From Streptomyces niveus (GTDB lineage Bacteria > Actinomycetota > Actinomycetes > Streptomycetales > Streptomycetaceae), in contig NZ_MDCR01000065.1 in assembly GCF_001723055.1 (NCBI RefSeq), positions 1 through 61,240 on the forward strand: a DNA stretch of 61,240 nt. The letters are read 5' to 3'. Below, piece by piece: positions 1-8,649 of the stretch. Position numbers and translations under genes: made by a program. Each line of letters starts with the position of its first letter. The stretch's first letter is position 1. A model generated the notes under the pieces. The model saw only the letters and a list, made by a program, of their open reading frames with translations, was not told the DNA's origin and ran no database searches.

Positions 1-73
1 GTACTCCGAGACGGCCACGCCCTTCACCGTGTAAGGCGTGATGCAAGGCGTGGCCCCGGACCCCGTCCGGCCG

Positions 74-550
74 TCAGAACGGGTGGACGCCCACCGGCGC
101 GGCCGGCGGCGGGCCGTAGCCCTCCGCGATGCGCAGGTGGTAGGTCTCCCTGTCGATGACCTCCAGGCCGACGATCTCCCACGGCGGGAGCTTGGCGCTC
201 GACCGGTGCTCGCCCCAGAGCCGCAGCGCGACGGCCGCCGCGTCGTGCAGGTCCCGGGCCTCTTCCCAGTAGCGGATCTCGGCGTGATCGTTCGCGTACC
301 TGCTGGTCAGCAGGAACGGATGGTCGTGGGCGAGCTGTTCGAGGCCCCGTCTGACCTCGGTGAGCGGCGCCTCGGAACCCGACACGCTGAGCGTGATGTG
401 CCACAGCTTCGACACCGCGCGGTCCCCGCCGCGCGACTGTGTCCTGCGGGACGTGCCCTGATCCGGCACGTCCTCGAAGTCGTCGAAGTCCGGCCCGGCT
501 TCGACGCTGGTCAGCGTCCGCTCTTCCCCCGCGGCCCTCCGGGCGTGCAA
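74..550 (-). CDS. hypothetical protein downstream of proB
   Basis: I do not recognise this family. The last 113 residues look like a compact alpha/beta domain (WHITLSVSGSEAPL near its start, EVIDRETYHLRIAEGYGPPP near its end). An acidic stretch (DFDDFEDVPD) precedes it. I chose the TTG at 550 because GGAGGAGG lies four bases upstream, giving 158 residues. A GTG at 415 would leave only the conserved-looking 113-residue domain and is a real alternative. It lies on the same strand as proB, about 200 bp downstream, so co-transcription is possible. No signal peptide or membrane segment is visible. Confidence 0.6.
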   Translation of the reverse strand: MHARRAAGEERTLTSVEAGPDFDDFEDVPDQGTSRRTQSRGGDRAVSKLWHITLSVSGSEAPLTEVRRGLEQLAHDHPFLLTSRYANDHAEIRYWEEARDLHDAAAVALRLWGEHRSSAKLPPWEIVGLEVIDRETYHLRIAEGYGPPPAAPVGVHPF

Positions 551-746
551 GGTGCCTCCTCCTGACCCGAGGGACCCCGCCCCCGGGCGCGTTCGTCTCA
601 CCGGCGGCCTCCTGTTGGTGCGTCGTCGTACTGCTACCCCGCCTCGTACCCCTGAGACAAAGTTGACCAGTCCGGGAGGGGGCATGGGGTGCTTTCGGTA
701 AAGGTCCCTTCCAAAAAACCGGACTTTCAGCCGTTTCAGGGGAAGG

Positions 747-1874
747 TCAAGGATGCAGGATGACCAGATCGTCCCTGTGTACGACCTCCCTCTCGTACGC
801 GGGCCCGAGATCCCGCGCCAGATCCCGGGTGGACCGGCCGAGGAGCTGGGGGATCTCCTTGGCGTCGAAGTTGACCAGACCACGGGCCACGGCCCGGCCT
901 TCGGTGTCGCGCAGTTCGACCGGGTCACCGGCACTGAACTCGCCTTCCACAGCGGCGATTCCGGCCGGCAGCAGCGAGGTGCGGCGCTCCACGACGGCCC
1001 GTACGGCGCCGTCGTCGAGGGTCAGGGCGCCCTGCGGGGTGGACGCGTGGGCGAGCCAGAGGAGCCGGTCGGCCGAGCGGCGCCCGGTTCGGCCGAAGTA
1101 CGTACCCGTGTCGCGCCCGGACAGCGCGTCGCCCGCGCGGCCGGCCGACGTCAGTACGACGGGGATGCCGGCGGCGGCGGCGATCCGGGCGGCCTCGACC
1201 TTGGTGACCATGCCGCCGGTACCGAGCCCGGCCTTCCCCGCGCTGCCCATGGAGACGCCGACGAGGTCGTCGGGGCCGTCGACGCGGGCGATGCGTGAGC
1301 TGCCCGGTTTGGCGGGGTCACCGTCGTACAGGCCGTCGACGTCCGAGAGCAGGACGAGCAGGTCGGCGCGGACGAGATGGGCCACGAGCGCGGCGAGCCG
1401 GTCGTTGTCGCCGAAGCGGATCTCCTCGGTGGCGACGGTGTCGTTCTCGTTGACGACGGGGACGGTGCCCATGGTCAGCAACTGGTCGAGCGTGCGGTAG
1501 GCGTTGCGGTAGTGGGAGCGGCGGCTGGTGTCGTCGGTGGTGAGCAGGACCTGCCCGACGCGGAGCCCGTACCGCGAGAAGGACGAGGCGTAGCGGGCGA
1601 CGAGCAGCCCCTGCCCGACGCTGGCCGCCGCCTGCTGGCGGGCGAGGTCGCGGGGCCGGCGGGCGAGTCCGAGCGGCGCGAGACCGGCGGCGATGGCGCC
1701 GCTGGAGACGAGCACGATCTCCTTCTCCCCGCCGCCGCGGGCCTTGGCGAGTACGTCGACGAGCGCGTCGACCCGGTCGGCGTCGAGCCCCCCGGCGGCG
1801 GTGGTGAGCGAGGACGAGCCCACCTTGACGACGATCCTGCGGGCTTCCGTTACGTACTGCCTTGCCACTGTCAC
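747..1874 (-). CDS. proB: glutamate 5-kinase
   Basis: Phosphorylates L-glutamate with ATP to gamma-glutamyl phosphate, the first step of proline synthesis, in the cytoplasm. The 375 residues match the usual length of the long ProB form. The amino-acid-kinase domain fills about residues 10-270: KVGSSSLT near residue 17, SSGAIAAG, VNENDTVA, FGDNDRLAALVA and GLGTGGMVTKVEAARIA. A PUA domain follows (about 280-365; GEFSAGDPVELRD). I chose the GTG at 1874; a second GTG at 1868 is equally possible, and neither has a strong ribosome binding site. In many bacteria proB follows obg directly; here three wall-polymer genes lie between them. proA is not in the window. Confidence 0.95.
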   Translation of the reverse strand: MTVARQYVTEARRIVVKVGSSSLTTAAGGLDADRVDALVDVLAKARGGGEKEIVLVSSGAIAAGLAPLGLARRPRDLARQQAAASVGQGLLVARYASSFSRYGLRVGQVLLTTDDTSRRSHYRNAYRTLDQLLTMGTVPVVNENDTVATEEIRFGDNDRLAALVAHLVRADLLVLLSDVDGLYDGDPAKPGSSRIARVDGPDDLVGVSMGSAGKAGLGTGGMVTKVEAARIAAAAGIPVVLTSAGRAGDALSGRDTGTYFGRTGRRSADRLLWLAHASTPQGALTLDDGAVRAVVERRTSLLPAGIAAVEGEFSAGDPVELRDTEGRAVARGLVNFDAKEIPQLLGRSTRDLARDLGPAYEREVVHRDDLVILHP

Positions 1875-2047
1875 GGCCCGAATGTATGCCAGCGGGCCGT
1901 GCCTGCGCGCGTACGTTTCACGCGCTGGACAGGGCGGGAGCGGGCGTTCGGGCGGTGTGGGGCCCCGATCGCCGGGCGAGTGCGCGCGTACGCCCAGGGC
2001 CGTCGCGCGGGGCCGCCGGCGACCCGCGCGACGGCCGGACGTGGCGG

Positions 2048-2084
2048 CGGCCCGGACCGCCCCGGCATGAGGCGGTCCGGGCCG
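2048..2084 (-). terminator. hairpin downstream of the tagF-like gene
   Basis: A perfect 14-bp inverted repeat (CGGCCCGGACCGCC at 2048-2061, its complement at 2071-2084) with a 9-nt loop. It lies 20 bp past the stop of the glycerophosphotransferase gene and before proB. It probably ends the wall-polymer transcript. There is no clear T-tract, which is common for Streptomyces terminators. Confidence 0.65.
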
Positions 2085-2104
2085 TACGGCCCGGCGTTCG
2101 GGGC

Positions 2105-4246
2105 TCAGCGTGCGACCGGCGCCTCGGCGCCGTTCGGCTCCGACGAGGTCGGACGCGGCTCCGCCTCGGGGTCCGGGGCCGGCTCGCGTTCCGGGTCCGT
2201 GCCCGGCTGTTCCTGGGCGCTCAGACGCTGTGCGACCCCCGCGTTGCGGGCCACTGCCTTGGCGCCCAGCGCCGTCACCGCCGCGTTGAACTGCTCGATC
2301 GACGTCGGCTCGTCCGGGCCGAGCAGATACGTCTTCAGCTCGCGCCGCGCCGACGCCAGCCGGTCCGTCGCCGGGTCGGCGACCGCCCGCAGCAACTCGT
2401 CCAGTTCGGCGGCGCTGTTGGACAGCACGACGGCGGCCCGTACGGCGGTGTTCTGCCGCTTGAACTCCTCGACGCCCAGCTGCGCCGAGTCCGTCACCGC
2501 GTACGGCTTGCCGCTCGCGATGAAGTCCGACACCACGCTGGAGATGTCCGAAACCATTCCGTCGGACTGGTTGAAGCAGTCGTACAGCTTGGGCTCCGCG
2601 CCCGTCACGACCTTGTGCTCCCACCAGCCGAAGGTGCGCCAGTACGCGTCGTTCCACTCGGCCCGCAGCGCCTTCGCGCGATCCAGGCGCTCCGGGTCGG
2701 CGAGCGAGACGCGCGACTCCTCCGACTCGTCGCCGCCGGAGCGGCCGGGGGACGTGAGCGCGGCCAGCCGCTCCTCGATCCGGGTCAACTCGGCGCGCGC
2801 GGCGCTCTGTCCGGCCGCCGCCTCGGCGCTCTCCTTCGCCCAGCGGGGCTCCGCGGCGCGTGCCACGTTCGCCGCGGTCACCATCGCCGTGATCCGGTCG
2901 TGGACGGCCTTGGCCTTCTTGTCGCGGATCCCGGTGAAGGGGTGCGGCTTGTAGATGACCCGGACCGGCTTCTCGGCCTTCAGCAGCCGCTTGACGATGT
3001 TCTCGCCGGCCAGCAGGAGCGAGGTGTTGCCGGGGTTGTCGTCCCAGCCCTCCCAGGTGGGCGCGTACAGGATCGTCGGTACGGGGTGCCCCGGCGCGCC
3101 CGAGCCGGTCTTGATCGGCGCGAGCTGCGGGCGGCCCACCTCGACGATGTCGTCGTCGCGTACGCCGACGTCGGCCAGCGCGTAGCGGTCGCGGCCGGCC
3201 CGGCCGGCCGTCCACACCTCGTCGTACACCTTCGAGAACGGGTTGACGCTGGCGATCTTGTCGCTGTCGCCGTGGCCGATGAAGACGTGCTTCATGGTCG
3301 GTACGCGCAGCAGGTGGATGTTCTTGCCGACGTTCGCCGCGTAGAGCGCGACCTGGACCGACGACAGGTCGAGGTTCATCAGGTGGGTGCCGCCGGGGAC
3401 GCAGAGCACCGGCAGCCACGTCGGGGCGAGTTGGGTCATGATGGCGCGCTCGCGCAGGATGACCAGCGGCCGGCCCTCGGACTGCTCCAGGGTCTCCAGC
3501 CACATGTTGACCTGGTACGCGGACTCCTTGGAGCCGGAGAAGTACAGGACCACCGAAGGCTGGTACTCGCGCAGCCAGTTGTCGACGGCGCCGAGGACGG
3601 CGGGCGGCGTCGGTACGCGGCGGCTGCGGCGCAGGTAGGGCACGAGCAGCAGGATGTAGATCACGCCGAGTACGAGGGTGAGGCCGAGTCCCGCGTAGCC
3701 GTACCAGTCGGTGCCGGTCTGGGCGGCGGCCAGCAGACCGGCCATCGCGAACACGTCGAGGTGGAGCATCTTCTCGGCGGAGCGGTTGACCAGGTAGTTC
3801 GGCGGGGCGTCCGGGATGCGCAGCGCGTGCAGGTCCACGTTGCGGGCGACGACCGGCATGCCGCGGCGCAGCCGGATCAGCGTCGCGAGCGCGCCCTGCG
3901 GCGCCTGGATGCCGTAGAAGAGCAGGAAACCGGCGACCGCCGCGTAGAACAGGGGCTGTTCGGCCAGATCCATCCGGGCCAGCAGCAGCACGAGCAGCAA
4001 CTGGCGTACCAGGAAGCGGATCGACAGACCGGCCCTGACCTTGTTGAGCCGGTTGATCAGATAGCTGCCGCGCTGATGCAGGAATCGGTCGGCGCCGTAG
4101 GTCACGGCGCAGGCCGCCGCGAAGAACCAGAGGTTCGGGATCAGCGCTGCGAGCATGACGCAGGGGTATCCCAGCCCCAGCAGGGCTGCGGCGGCCAGCT
4201 CGGCTCGGCTGCCCACGCGGGCCAGGCGGATGGCGGTCGAAATCAC
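2105..4246 (-). CDS. CDP-glycerol glycerophosphotransferase family protein (TagF-like)
   Basis: Predicted to transfer polyol-phosphate units from a CDP-activated donor to a growing teichoic acid chain at the membrane. The first ~220 residues hold several hydrophobic segments. The rest is TagF/TarF-like: GHGDSDKIASVNPFSKVYDE, then APTWEGWDDNPG, VIYKPHPFTG and SDGMVSDISSVVSDFIASG. A charged Ala/Glu/Arg-rich insert (about residues 450-530) separates the KPHP and SDGM motifs and looks like a coiled coil or disordered spacer. At 713 residues it is longer than a bare catalytic domain because of the membrane part and the insert. The start is a GTG at 4246 with GGAGCAGG upstream. Substrate (glycerol or ribitol phosphate) cannot be told from sequence; the neighbour suggests a CDP-polyol other than glycerol is available. 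Confidence 0.88.
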   Translation of the reverse strand: MISTAIRLARVGSRAELAAAALLGLGYPCVMLAALIPNLWFFAAACAVTYGADRFLHQRGSYLINRLNKVRAGLSIRFLVRQLLLVLLLARMDLAEQPLFYAAVAGFLLFYGIQAPQGALATLIRLRRGMPVVARNVDLHALRIPDAPPNYLVNRSAEKMLHLDVFAMAGLLAAAQTGTDWYGYAGLGLTLVLGVIYILLLVPYLRRSRRVPTPPAVLGAVDNWLREYQPSVVLYFSGSKESAYQVNMWLETLEQSEGRPLVILRERAIMTQLAPTWLPVLCVPGGTHLMNLDLSSVQVALYAANVGKNIHLLRVPTMKHVFIGHGDSDKIASVNPFSKVYDEVWTAGRAGRDRYALADVGVRDDDIVEVGRPQLAPIKTGSGAPGHPVPTILYAPTWEGWDDNPGNTSLLLAGENIVKRLLKAEKPVRVIYKPHPFTGIRDKKAKAVHDRITAMVTAANVARAAEPRWAKESAEAAAGQSAARAELTRIEERLAALTSPGRSGGDESEESRVSLADPERLDRAKALRAEWNDAYWRTFGWWEHKVVTGAEPKLYDCFNQSDGMVSDISSVVSDFIASGKPYAVTDSAQLGVEEFKRQNTAVRAAVVLSNSAAELDELLRAVADPATDRLASARRELKTYLLGPDEPTSIEQFNAAVTALGAKAVARNAGVAQRLSAQEQPGTDPEREPAPDPEAEPRPTSSEPNGAEAPVAR

Positions 4247-4298
4247 GAAGAACCTGCTCCAGGAGAGGGTGCCGGTTAATTCACGGTTGGCGGGAATT

Positions 4299-4316
4299 GT
4301 GAAGCCGTGGCTTCAC
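4299..4316. promoter_or_regulatory. inverted repeat upstream of the tagF-like gene
   Basis: GTGAAGCC and its complement GGCTTCAC are separated by two bases, about 55 bp upstream of the GTG start at 4246. This could be an operator for a dimeric regulator or part of the leader RNA. No regulator gene is nearby. Confidence 0.3.
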
Positions 4317-4320
4317 GCAC

Positions 4321-4364
4321 ACGGGCCTCTGCAATTCACCGAATAGGTGAACGCAAAGGCCCGT
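4321..4364 (-). terminator. hairpin between the cytidylyltransferase/SDR gene and tagF-like gene
   Basis: ACGGGCCT at 4321 pairs with AGGCCCGT at 4357-4364. An inner TTCACC/GGTGAA stem makes one long imperfect hairpin. It lies 24 bp after the stop of the upstream gene (4388), so it may end or attenuate that transcript before tagF. Confidence 0.5.
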
Positions 4365-4387
4365 GAATGCAAACTTGTCGAGAATTA

Positions 4388-5890
4388 TTACACATCTTCC
4401 TGACGGTCAAGAACCGAGGCGAGTGCCTGCTCGAATCCGGAGCCCGCGGCAGAGGCTTCCCGCGTCGGATCCTGCTGCCTCACGTCGATCACATGACCGG
4501 TCAGTTCGGAGAGAAGAACGTCGAGCGAGGTACGGGCCACGGCCTCGGAGGAGAGCAGCGAGCCGGCGGGCTCGACGCCGAAGGCCTTGGTACGCATCGG
4601 GGTCGCGGTGCGTTCCGGGTTGACGCAATTCACCCGGATGCCTTCCCCGGCCCATTCGTCGGAGAGGGCCTGGGTGAGATTCACCATGGCCGCCTTGGTC
4701 GACGAATAGAGGCTGTATTCGGCGCGACCGCGCGTGTAGCTGCTGGAGGTGTAGAGGAGCAGCTGACCCTTGGTCTCGGCCAGATACTTGTACGAGGCGC
4801 GGGCGATCTGGACGGGCGCCAGGTAATTGACGTTCAGTGCTTCCTGAATCGTCGTGTTGTCCGTCTCGGCGAGTTTGCCGATACGCAGGACGCCCGCCGT
4901 GTTGATCACGTAGTCGATGCGGCCTGTCGCCGAGTACGCCTTCGACAGCGCGTCGTCCACGTGCTCGGGGTTCTCGACGTGGGTGCCGGTGGTGGAGCGT
5001 CCCAGCGCGTACACCTTCGCGCCGTACTGCTCGGCGAGCGCGGCGATGTCGGCGCCGATGCCGTACGAACCGCCGAACACCACCAGCGTCTTGCCGGACA
5101 GCAGTTCACGGTAGGCCGCCTCGTCCGCCTGCACGGGGGCGGCGGTGGAGGCGAGTTGGAAGAGCTTGTCGGCGATGAAGACGTCGACGGGCTGCGTCAC
5201 CTTCATGTTGTACTCGTCGCCCGCCACGACGTAGATCGGCACGTCGGGCAGGTAGCGCAGGACCACCGAACAGTCGTCGGTGGCCTGGAAGTTGGGGTCG
5301 CCCGCCGCGATCTCGTACGCCTTGCGGATCGTGGACAGCTTGAACGCCTGGGGCGTCTGGCCGCGCCGCAGCCGGGAGCGGTCCGGGACCTCGGTGATGA
5401 ACTCGCCGTCACCGCCGTGGGTGCGGGTCACGATGATGGTGTCGGCGGAGGGGATGGCGACGTCGACGGCCTCGTAGCGGTCGAGCGCGTCGACACAGTC
5501 CTTGATGACGCGCTGTGACAGAAGCGGACGGACGGCGTCATGGAACAGGACGTTGCGGTCCTCACCGTCGGCCAGTCCCTCGCCCAGTGCAGAAATGGCG
5601 CGCTCGGTGGTCTCGTTGCGGGTCTGGCCGCCCTCGATGACCTTGGTCACCTTGGTGAGCCCGGCCTTGGCGACGATCCGCTCGACGTCGGGCACGAAAC
5701 CCGGTGCCATCAGCACGATCACGTCGTCGATCGAGTCGGACTGCTCGAAGATCGACAGCGTGTGCTCGATGACAGCCTTGCCCGCGATCTTCAGCAGCTG
5801 CTTGGGGATCGACAGGCCCACGCGCTGGCCGGTACCACCGGCGAGCACGACTGCCGTGGTACGGGGATGGGCTGCATGCGGCACAGACAC
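4388..5890 (-). CDS. bifunctional cytidylyltransferase / SDR-family oxidoreductase
   Basis: Two enzymes are fused. Residues about 1-240 are an IspD/TarI-type nucleotidyltransferase (VVLAGGTGQRVGLSIPKQLL, FHDAVRPLLS, DDCSVVL). Residues about 255-480 are a short-chain dehydrogenase with GGSYGIGADIA for NAD(P) binding, NTAG, and the catalytic YTSSSY serine and YSSTK tyrosine/lysine. The same pairing is known in Bcs1/Acs1 of Haemophilus, which reduces ribulose 5-phosphate and makes CDP-ribitol, so I infer CDP-ribitol or a similar CDP-polyol for wall teichoic acid. I chose the GTG at 5890 (AAGGTAGG seven bases upstream) over a more upstream start at 5980, giving 500 residues. The TagF-like gene lies just downstream and could use its product. 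Confidence 0.88.
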   Translation of the reverse strand: MSVPHAAHPRTTAVVLAGGTGQRVGLSIPKQLLKIAGKAVIEHTLSIFEQSDSIDDVIVLMAPGFVPDVERIVAKAGLTKVTKVIEGGQTRNETTERAISALGEGLADGEDRNVLFHDAVRPLLSQRVIKDCVDALDRYEAVDVAIPSADTIIVTRTHGGDGEFITEVPDRSRLRRGQTPQAFKLSTIRKAYEIAAGDPNFQATDDCSVVLRYLPDVPIYVVAGDEYNMKVTQPVDVFIADKLFQLASTAAPVQADEAAYRELLSGKTLVVFGGSYGIGADIAALAEQYGAKVYALGRSTTGTHVENPEHVDDALSKAYSATGRIDYVINTAGVLRIGKLAETDNTTIQEALNVNYLAPVQIARASYKYLAETKGQLLLYTSSSYTRGRAEYSLYSSTKAAMVNLTQALSDEWAGEGIRVNCVNPERTATPMRTKAFGVEPAGSLLSSEAVARTSLDVLLSELTGHVIDVRQQDPTREASAAGSGFEQALASVLDRQEDV

Positions 5891-6196
5891 AGAACGACCT
5901 ACCTTGCGACGAGTGGGGGACGCTGTGATGGTCGCACTCTCCGTGACCGTCTCGCAAGGCGGACGCCCGCTGCCCCACACCTACAGGAAACCATCTGTTC
6001 ACCCTCTGGCCAGCCACATTGGGTCGGCATCCGGCCAAGTGCGGCGTGACCGACTCCACATCGGCACACCGCCCAGGCATATACCTCCACCGGACCTCTA
6101 CTTCGCGTCCGCTATTTCCCGGCCGCGACATAAGCGCCGCGTAAGGGAAATCCCCTGCTTGTCGGGGGTGTCCGCGCCCACAGAGGCGTTGCGAAG
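5891..6196. other. intergenic region, 306 bp
   Basis: No gene was found here. The spacer must carry the leader of the cytidylyltransferase/SDR gene. A short ATTTCCC/GGGAAAT inverted repeat near 6113-6153, about 45-85 bp past the glycosyltransferase stop, may help end that transcript. I see no clear sigma-HrdB promoter. Confidence 0.4.
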
Positions 6197-8233
6197 CTAT
6201 TTCAGCGGTGCGTCCGCCACGTTGACGATCAGGTCGTTGGTGCCCATGTACATGATCCGTACCCGCACCCACTGGGCCGGCCGGCTCCTGAGTTTACGGG
6301 CCACTCTGCGCAACGGTCCCCAGGGCCTGGTCTTACGCACCTCCGTGACCGGGTACTCGTAGATCGGCCGCTTCTCGACGACGTCGTCGAGCACCCGTGC
6401 GACCTTCACCGGCGCGGCGTCCGGGGCGTACTTGAGCAGCAGGTCCCACGACTCCGACCTGGCGATCTGGCGCCCGGCGGGTCCCGCGGCGGGGAAGGTG
6501 AAGCGGAATCCGCGCTCCCCCAGCCGGCTGCCCGCGTACGTCAACTCCTCGGCGGGCTTGCCCCGTCGGCGGACCACCAGCGAGGGCTCCTGGGCCATCG
6601 CGGCGGCACCGAACAGCTCGCCCGCGACGGTGATGCGCTTGCCTTCGACGCGGATGTCACCGGCCTCCGCGTGGACGGGCCGGAGCCAGGAGCGGAGCGA
6701 GAGGTACTTGTGGGGCCGGGACGCGTACGGCACCAGATTGTGGACGGGCTCGCCGTGGCGCGCGCGTTCGCAAGCGCTCATCGCGCCGCGCTGGTCGATG
6801 GAGCGGGCGGCGATCCGTACCCGCCGTCCGGATTCCGGGAGTTCGGCGAAGCACTCCCAGATGCCCTCGGCGAACGCCTCGCGCGCCGAAATCGTGACCG
6901 TGCCGTTGCCGGAGAGCGGGAAAACGTGCTCCTCCGTACGGACGTCGGCGCGTACGCACACCAGTTTCAGCCCCTCGTGGACGACCGCCGCGGCCTGCGG
7001 GGCGACGAGCGAGAAGGTCAGCGCGCCGTCGGAGTCCACCACACAGTCGGCGACGGGTGCGAAATCACCCACGGCCGCGCGCTGGGCGGCGACCGTCCGC
7101 AGCTCGCCGAAGAGTTCCTCGTACCTCTTGGCGACCTGGCCGGGGTCGAAGCGTGAGGCGTTGCGCACGGCCGCCTCGCTCATCCGCCGGCGGCGCGGCT
7201 CGTCGTCGATGAGCCCGATCAGCGCGTCGGCGACCGCGTCGGGGTCCGAGACCGGCACCAGCAGGCCGTCCACGCCGTCCTTGAGGATCTCCCGGGGGCC
7301 GTAGTCGCAGTCGCTGCTGACGACGGGCAGGCCGCAGCGCATGGCCTCCACGAGGGTCATGCCGAAGGACTCGTGGCGCGAGGTGGACGCGGCGATGGCG
7401 CCCTTCGCCCACTCCGGCTCGATCGGCGAGACCGAGCCCATCAGCCGCACGCTGTTGTAGAGGCCGAGCCGGTCGATCTGCCGGCGCAGGTTCTCCTTCT
7501 CCGGGCCGCCGCCGTAGATCCGCAGGTCCCATTCCGGGCGCGCGGCGACGACCTTGGCGAAGGCGTCGACGAGCACGCTGTACTGCTTCTCGGCGGACAG
7601 CCGGCCGGCGGCGACGATCGTCGTGCCCGAGCCGGTGGACGGCTGGATCGACGGCTCGGGGACGCTGTTGGAGATGGCGAGCACCCGGGTCGCGGGCAGC
7701 GGCATGTGCGCGCGGTAGACGGCGGCGTCGCCCTCGGAGACGGTGACGTAGGCGTCGAGCGCGTCGATGTGCTGGTACATCTCGTTGCGCAGCGCGGGCT
7801 TGTGGTGGTTGTACGTCATGTGCTCCTGGCCGATGAGCACGGCGCTCGGCGGGGCGAACTGGGCGACGTACGCGGCGAGTCCGGGTCTGGTCCCGATGAC
7901 GACGTCGGCGTCCGAGTCCGCGTAGTGGTCCCTGACGCGCTCGTCGGTCAGCTTGCTGTACTCGCGGTAGCGGGCCTCGTGCCGGGGGAAGTACTCGGCG
8001 GGCTGGAGATGGAGCGGGTGCTCCTTCTCGTACGCCGGGGACTCCTTCCAGGTGTGCATGAGGGGTACGAGCGTGATGCGCGGGTCGATGTCGAAGGCCG
8101 CGAGGGGCCGGTGTTTGAAGACGGAGACGATCTCCACCTCGTGCTGATCGGCGAACTCCTCCGCGAGGTTCAAGGTGGTGCGGATGGTGCCGCCGATGCC
8201 ATAGATGGTGTGGATCAGGAAGGAGATCTTCAT
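6197..8233 (-). CDS. GT4 glycosyltransferase with long C-terminal domain
   Basis: Predicted retaining glycosyltransferase of the GT4 family, probably decorating or building the wall polymer made by the neighbouring genes. It starts MKISFLIHTIYGIGGTIRTT, the glycine-rich acceptor-side loop of a GT-B fold. IVAAGRLSAEKQ and the ESFGMTLVEAMRCGLPVVS motif (EX7E) mark the nucleotide-sugar domain, which ends near residue 385. About 290 further residues are beta-rich and not recognised; similar extensions occur in teichoic-acid glycosyltransferases. I chose the ATG at 8233 with GGAGCG upstream; an open frame continues to 8464 but the extra residues look non-coding. 678 residues. Confidence 0.85.
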   Translation of the reverse strand: MKISFLIHTIYGIGGTIRTTLNLAEEFADQHEVEIVSVFKHRPLAAFDIDPRITLVPLMHTWKESPAYEKEHPLHLQPAEYFPRHEARYREYSKLTDERVRDHYADSDADVVIGTRPGLAAYVAQFAPPSAVLIGQEHMTYNHHKPALRNEMYQHIDALDAYVTVSEGDAAVYRAHMPLPATRVLAISNSVPEPSIQPSTGSGTTIVAAGRLSAEKQYSVLVDAFAKVVAARPEWDLRIYGGGPEKENLRRQIDRLGLYNSVRLMGSVSPIEPEWAKGAIAASTSRHESFGMTLVEAMRCGLPVVSSDCDYGPREILKDGVDGLLVPVSDPDAVADALIGLIDDEPRRRRMSEAAVRNASRFDPGQVAKRYEELFGELRTVAAQRAAVGDFAPVADCVVDSDGALTFSLVAPQAAAVVHEGLKLVCVRADVRTEEHVFPLSGNGTVTISAREAFAEGIWECFAELPESGRRVRIAARSIDQRGAMSACERARHGEPVHNLVPYASRPHKYLSLRSWLRPVHAEAGDIRVEGKRITVAGELFGAAAMAQEPSLVVRRRGKPAEELTYAGSRLGERGFRFTFPAAGPAGRQIARSESWDLLLKYAPDAAPVKVARVLDDVVEKRPIYEYPVTEVRKTRPWGPLRRVARKLRSRPAQWVRVRIMYMGTNDLIVNVADAPLK

Positions 8234-8470
8234 CAACGCTCCGTTCGGGGTGCGGGATCCTGGGCGGTCATTCCCAAGTCCTCTTGCGTTCCGGACGGGT
8301 TCACGCGGCCGTTGCTGGCCGCCCCCCACATGACGAGACAGGCGAGGGCGGCCGACGGTTGTGCGAGCACTTGAAGAGAAACCGCATGACCCATTATTCC
8401 GCCCATATCGCTCAATGCCCGTCGTTGTCTTTCGGCCATGCGGCGCGTCGTGCGAGGCGCGCACGACGAA

Positions 8471-8506
8471 GGCCGTGGTCCGCTCCCTCTGGAGCGGACC
8501 ACGGCC
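8471..8506. terminator. strong perfect hairpin in the obg-glycosyltransferase spacer
   Basis: A perfect 16-bp stem (GGCCGTGGTCCGCTCC at 8471-8486 and its complement at 8491-8506) around a CTCT loop. It lies in the 416-bp spacer 8234-8649, about 145 bp past the obg stop. No gene or tRNA was found in that spacer. It probably insulates the wall-polymer genes from ribosomal-operon transcription. Confidence 0.75.
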
Positions 8507-8606
8507 TGGTCGACCGACGTCACTACGTCATGTATTCGATTGGTCACCGCTCGAATTCGACGGCTACGACCCCGAACTTGAACCGAACGGAAGTCGGACC
8601 CGGCCC

Positions 8607-8632
8607 GGTCGGGGCCCTGCACAGCCCCGACC
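8607..8632 (-). terminator. hairpin just downstream of obg
   Basis: GGTCGGGGC at 8607-8615 pairs with GCCCCGACC at 8624-8632, 18 bp past the obg stop codon. With the longer hairpin at 8471 it forms a tandem terminator arrangement. Confidence 0.6.
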
Positions 8633-8649
8633 GCACCGCGGGCGAATCG

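Noticed and set aside
1..73. Possible proA end at the left border
   Set aside because: No frame in the first 73 bases gives recognisable ProA sequence.
8507..8649. tRNA-like sequence (TTCGAATTCGA-type T-loop look-alike) downstream of obg
   Set aside because: No acceptor or anticodon stem could be paired around it, and the region is taken up by a terminator hairpin.
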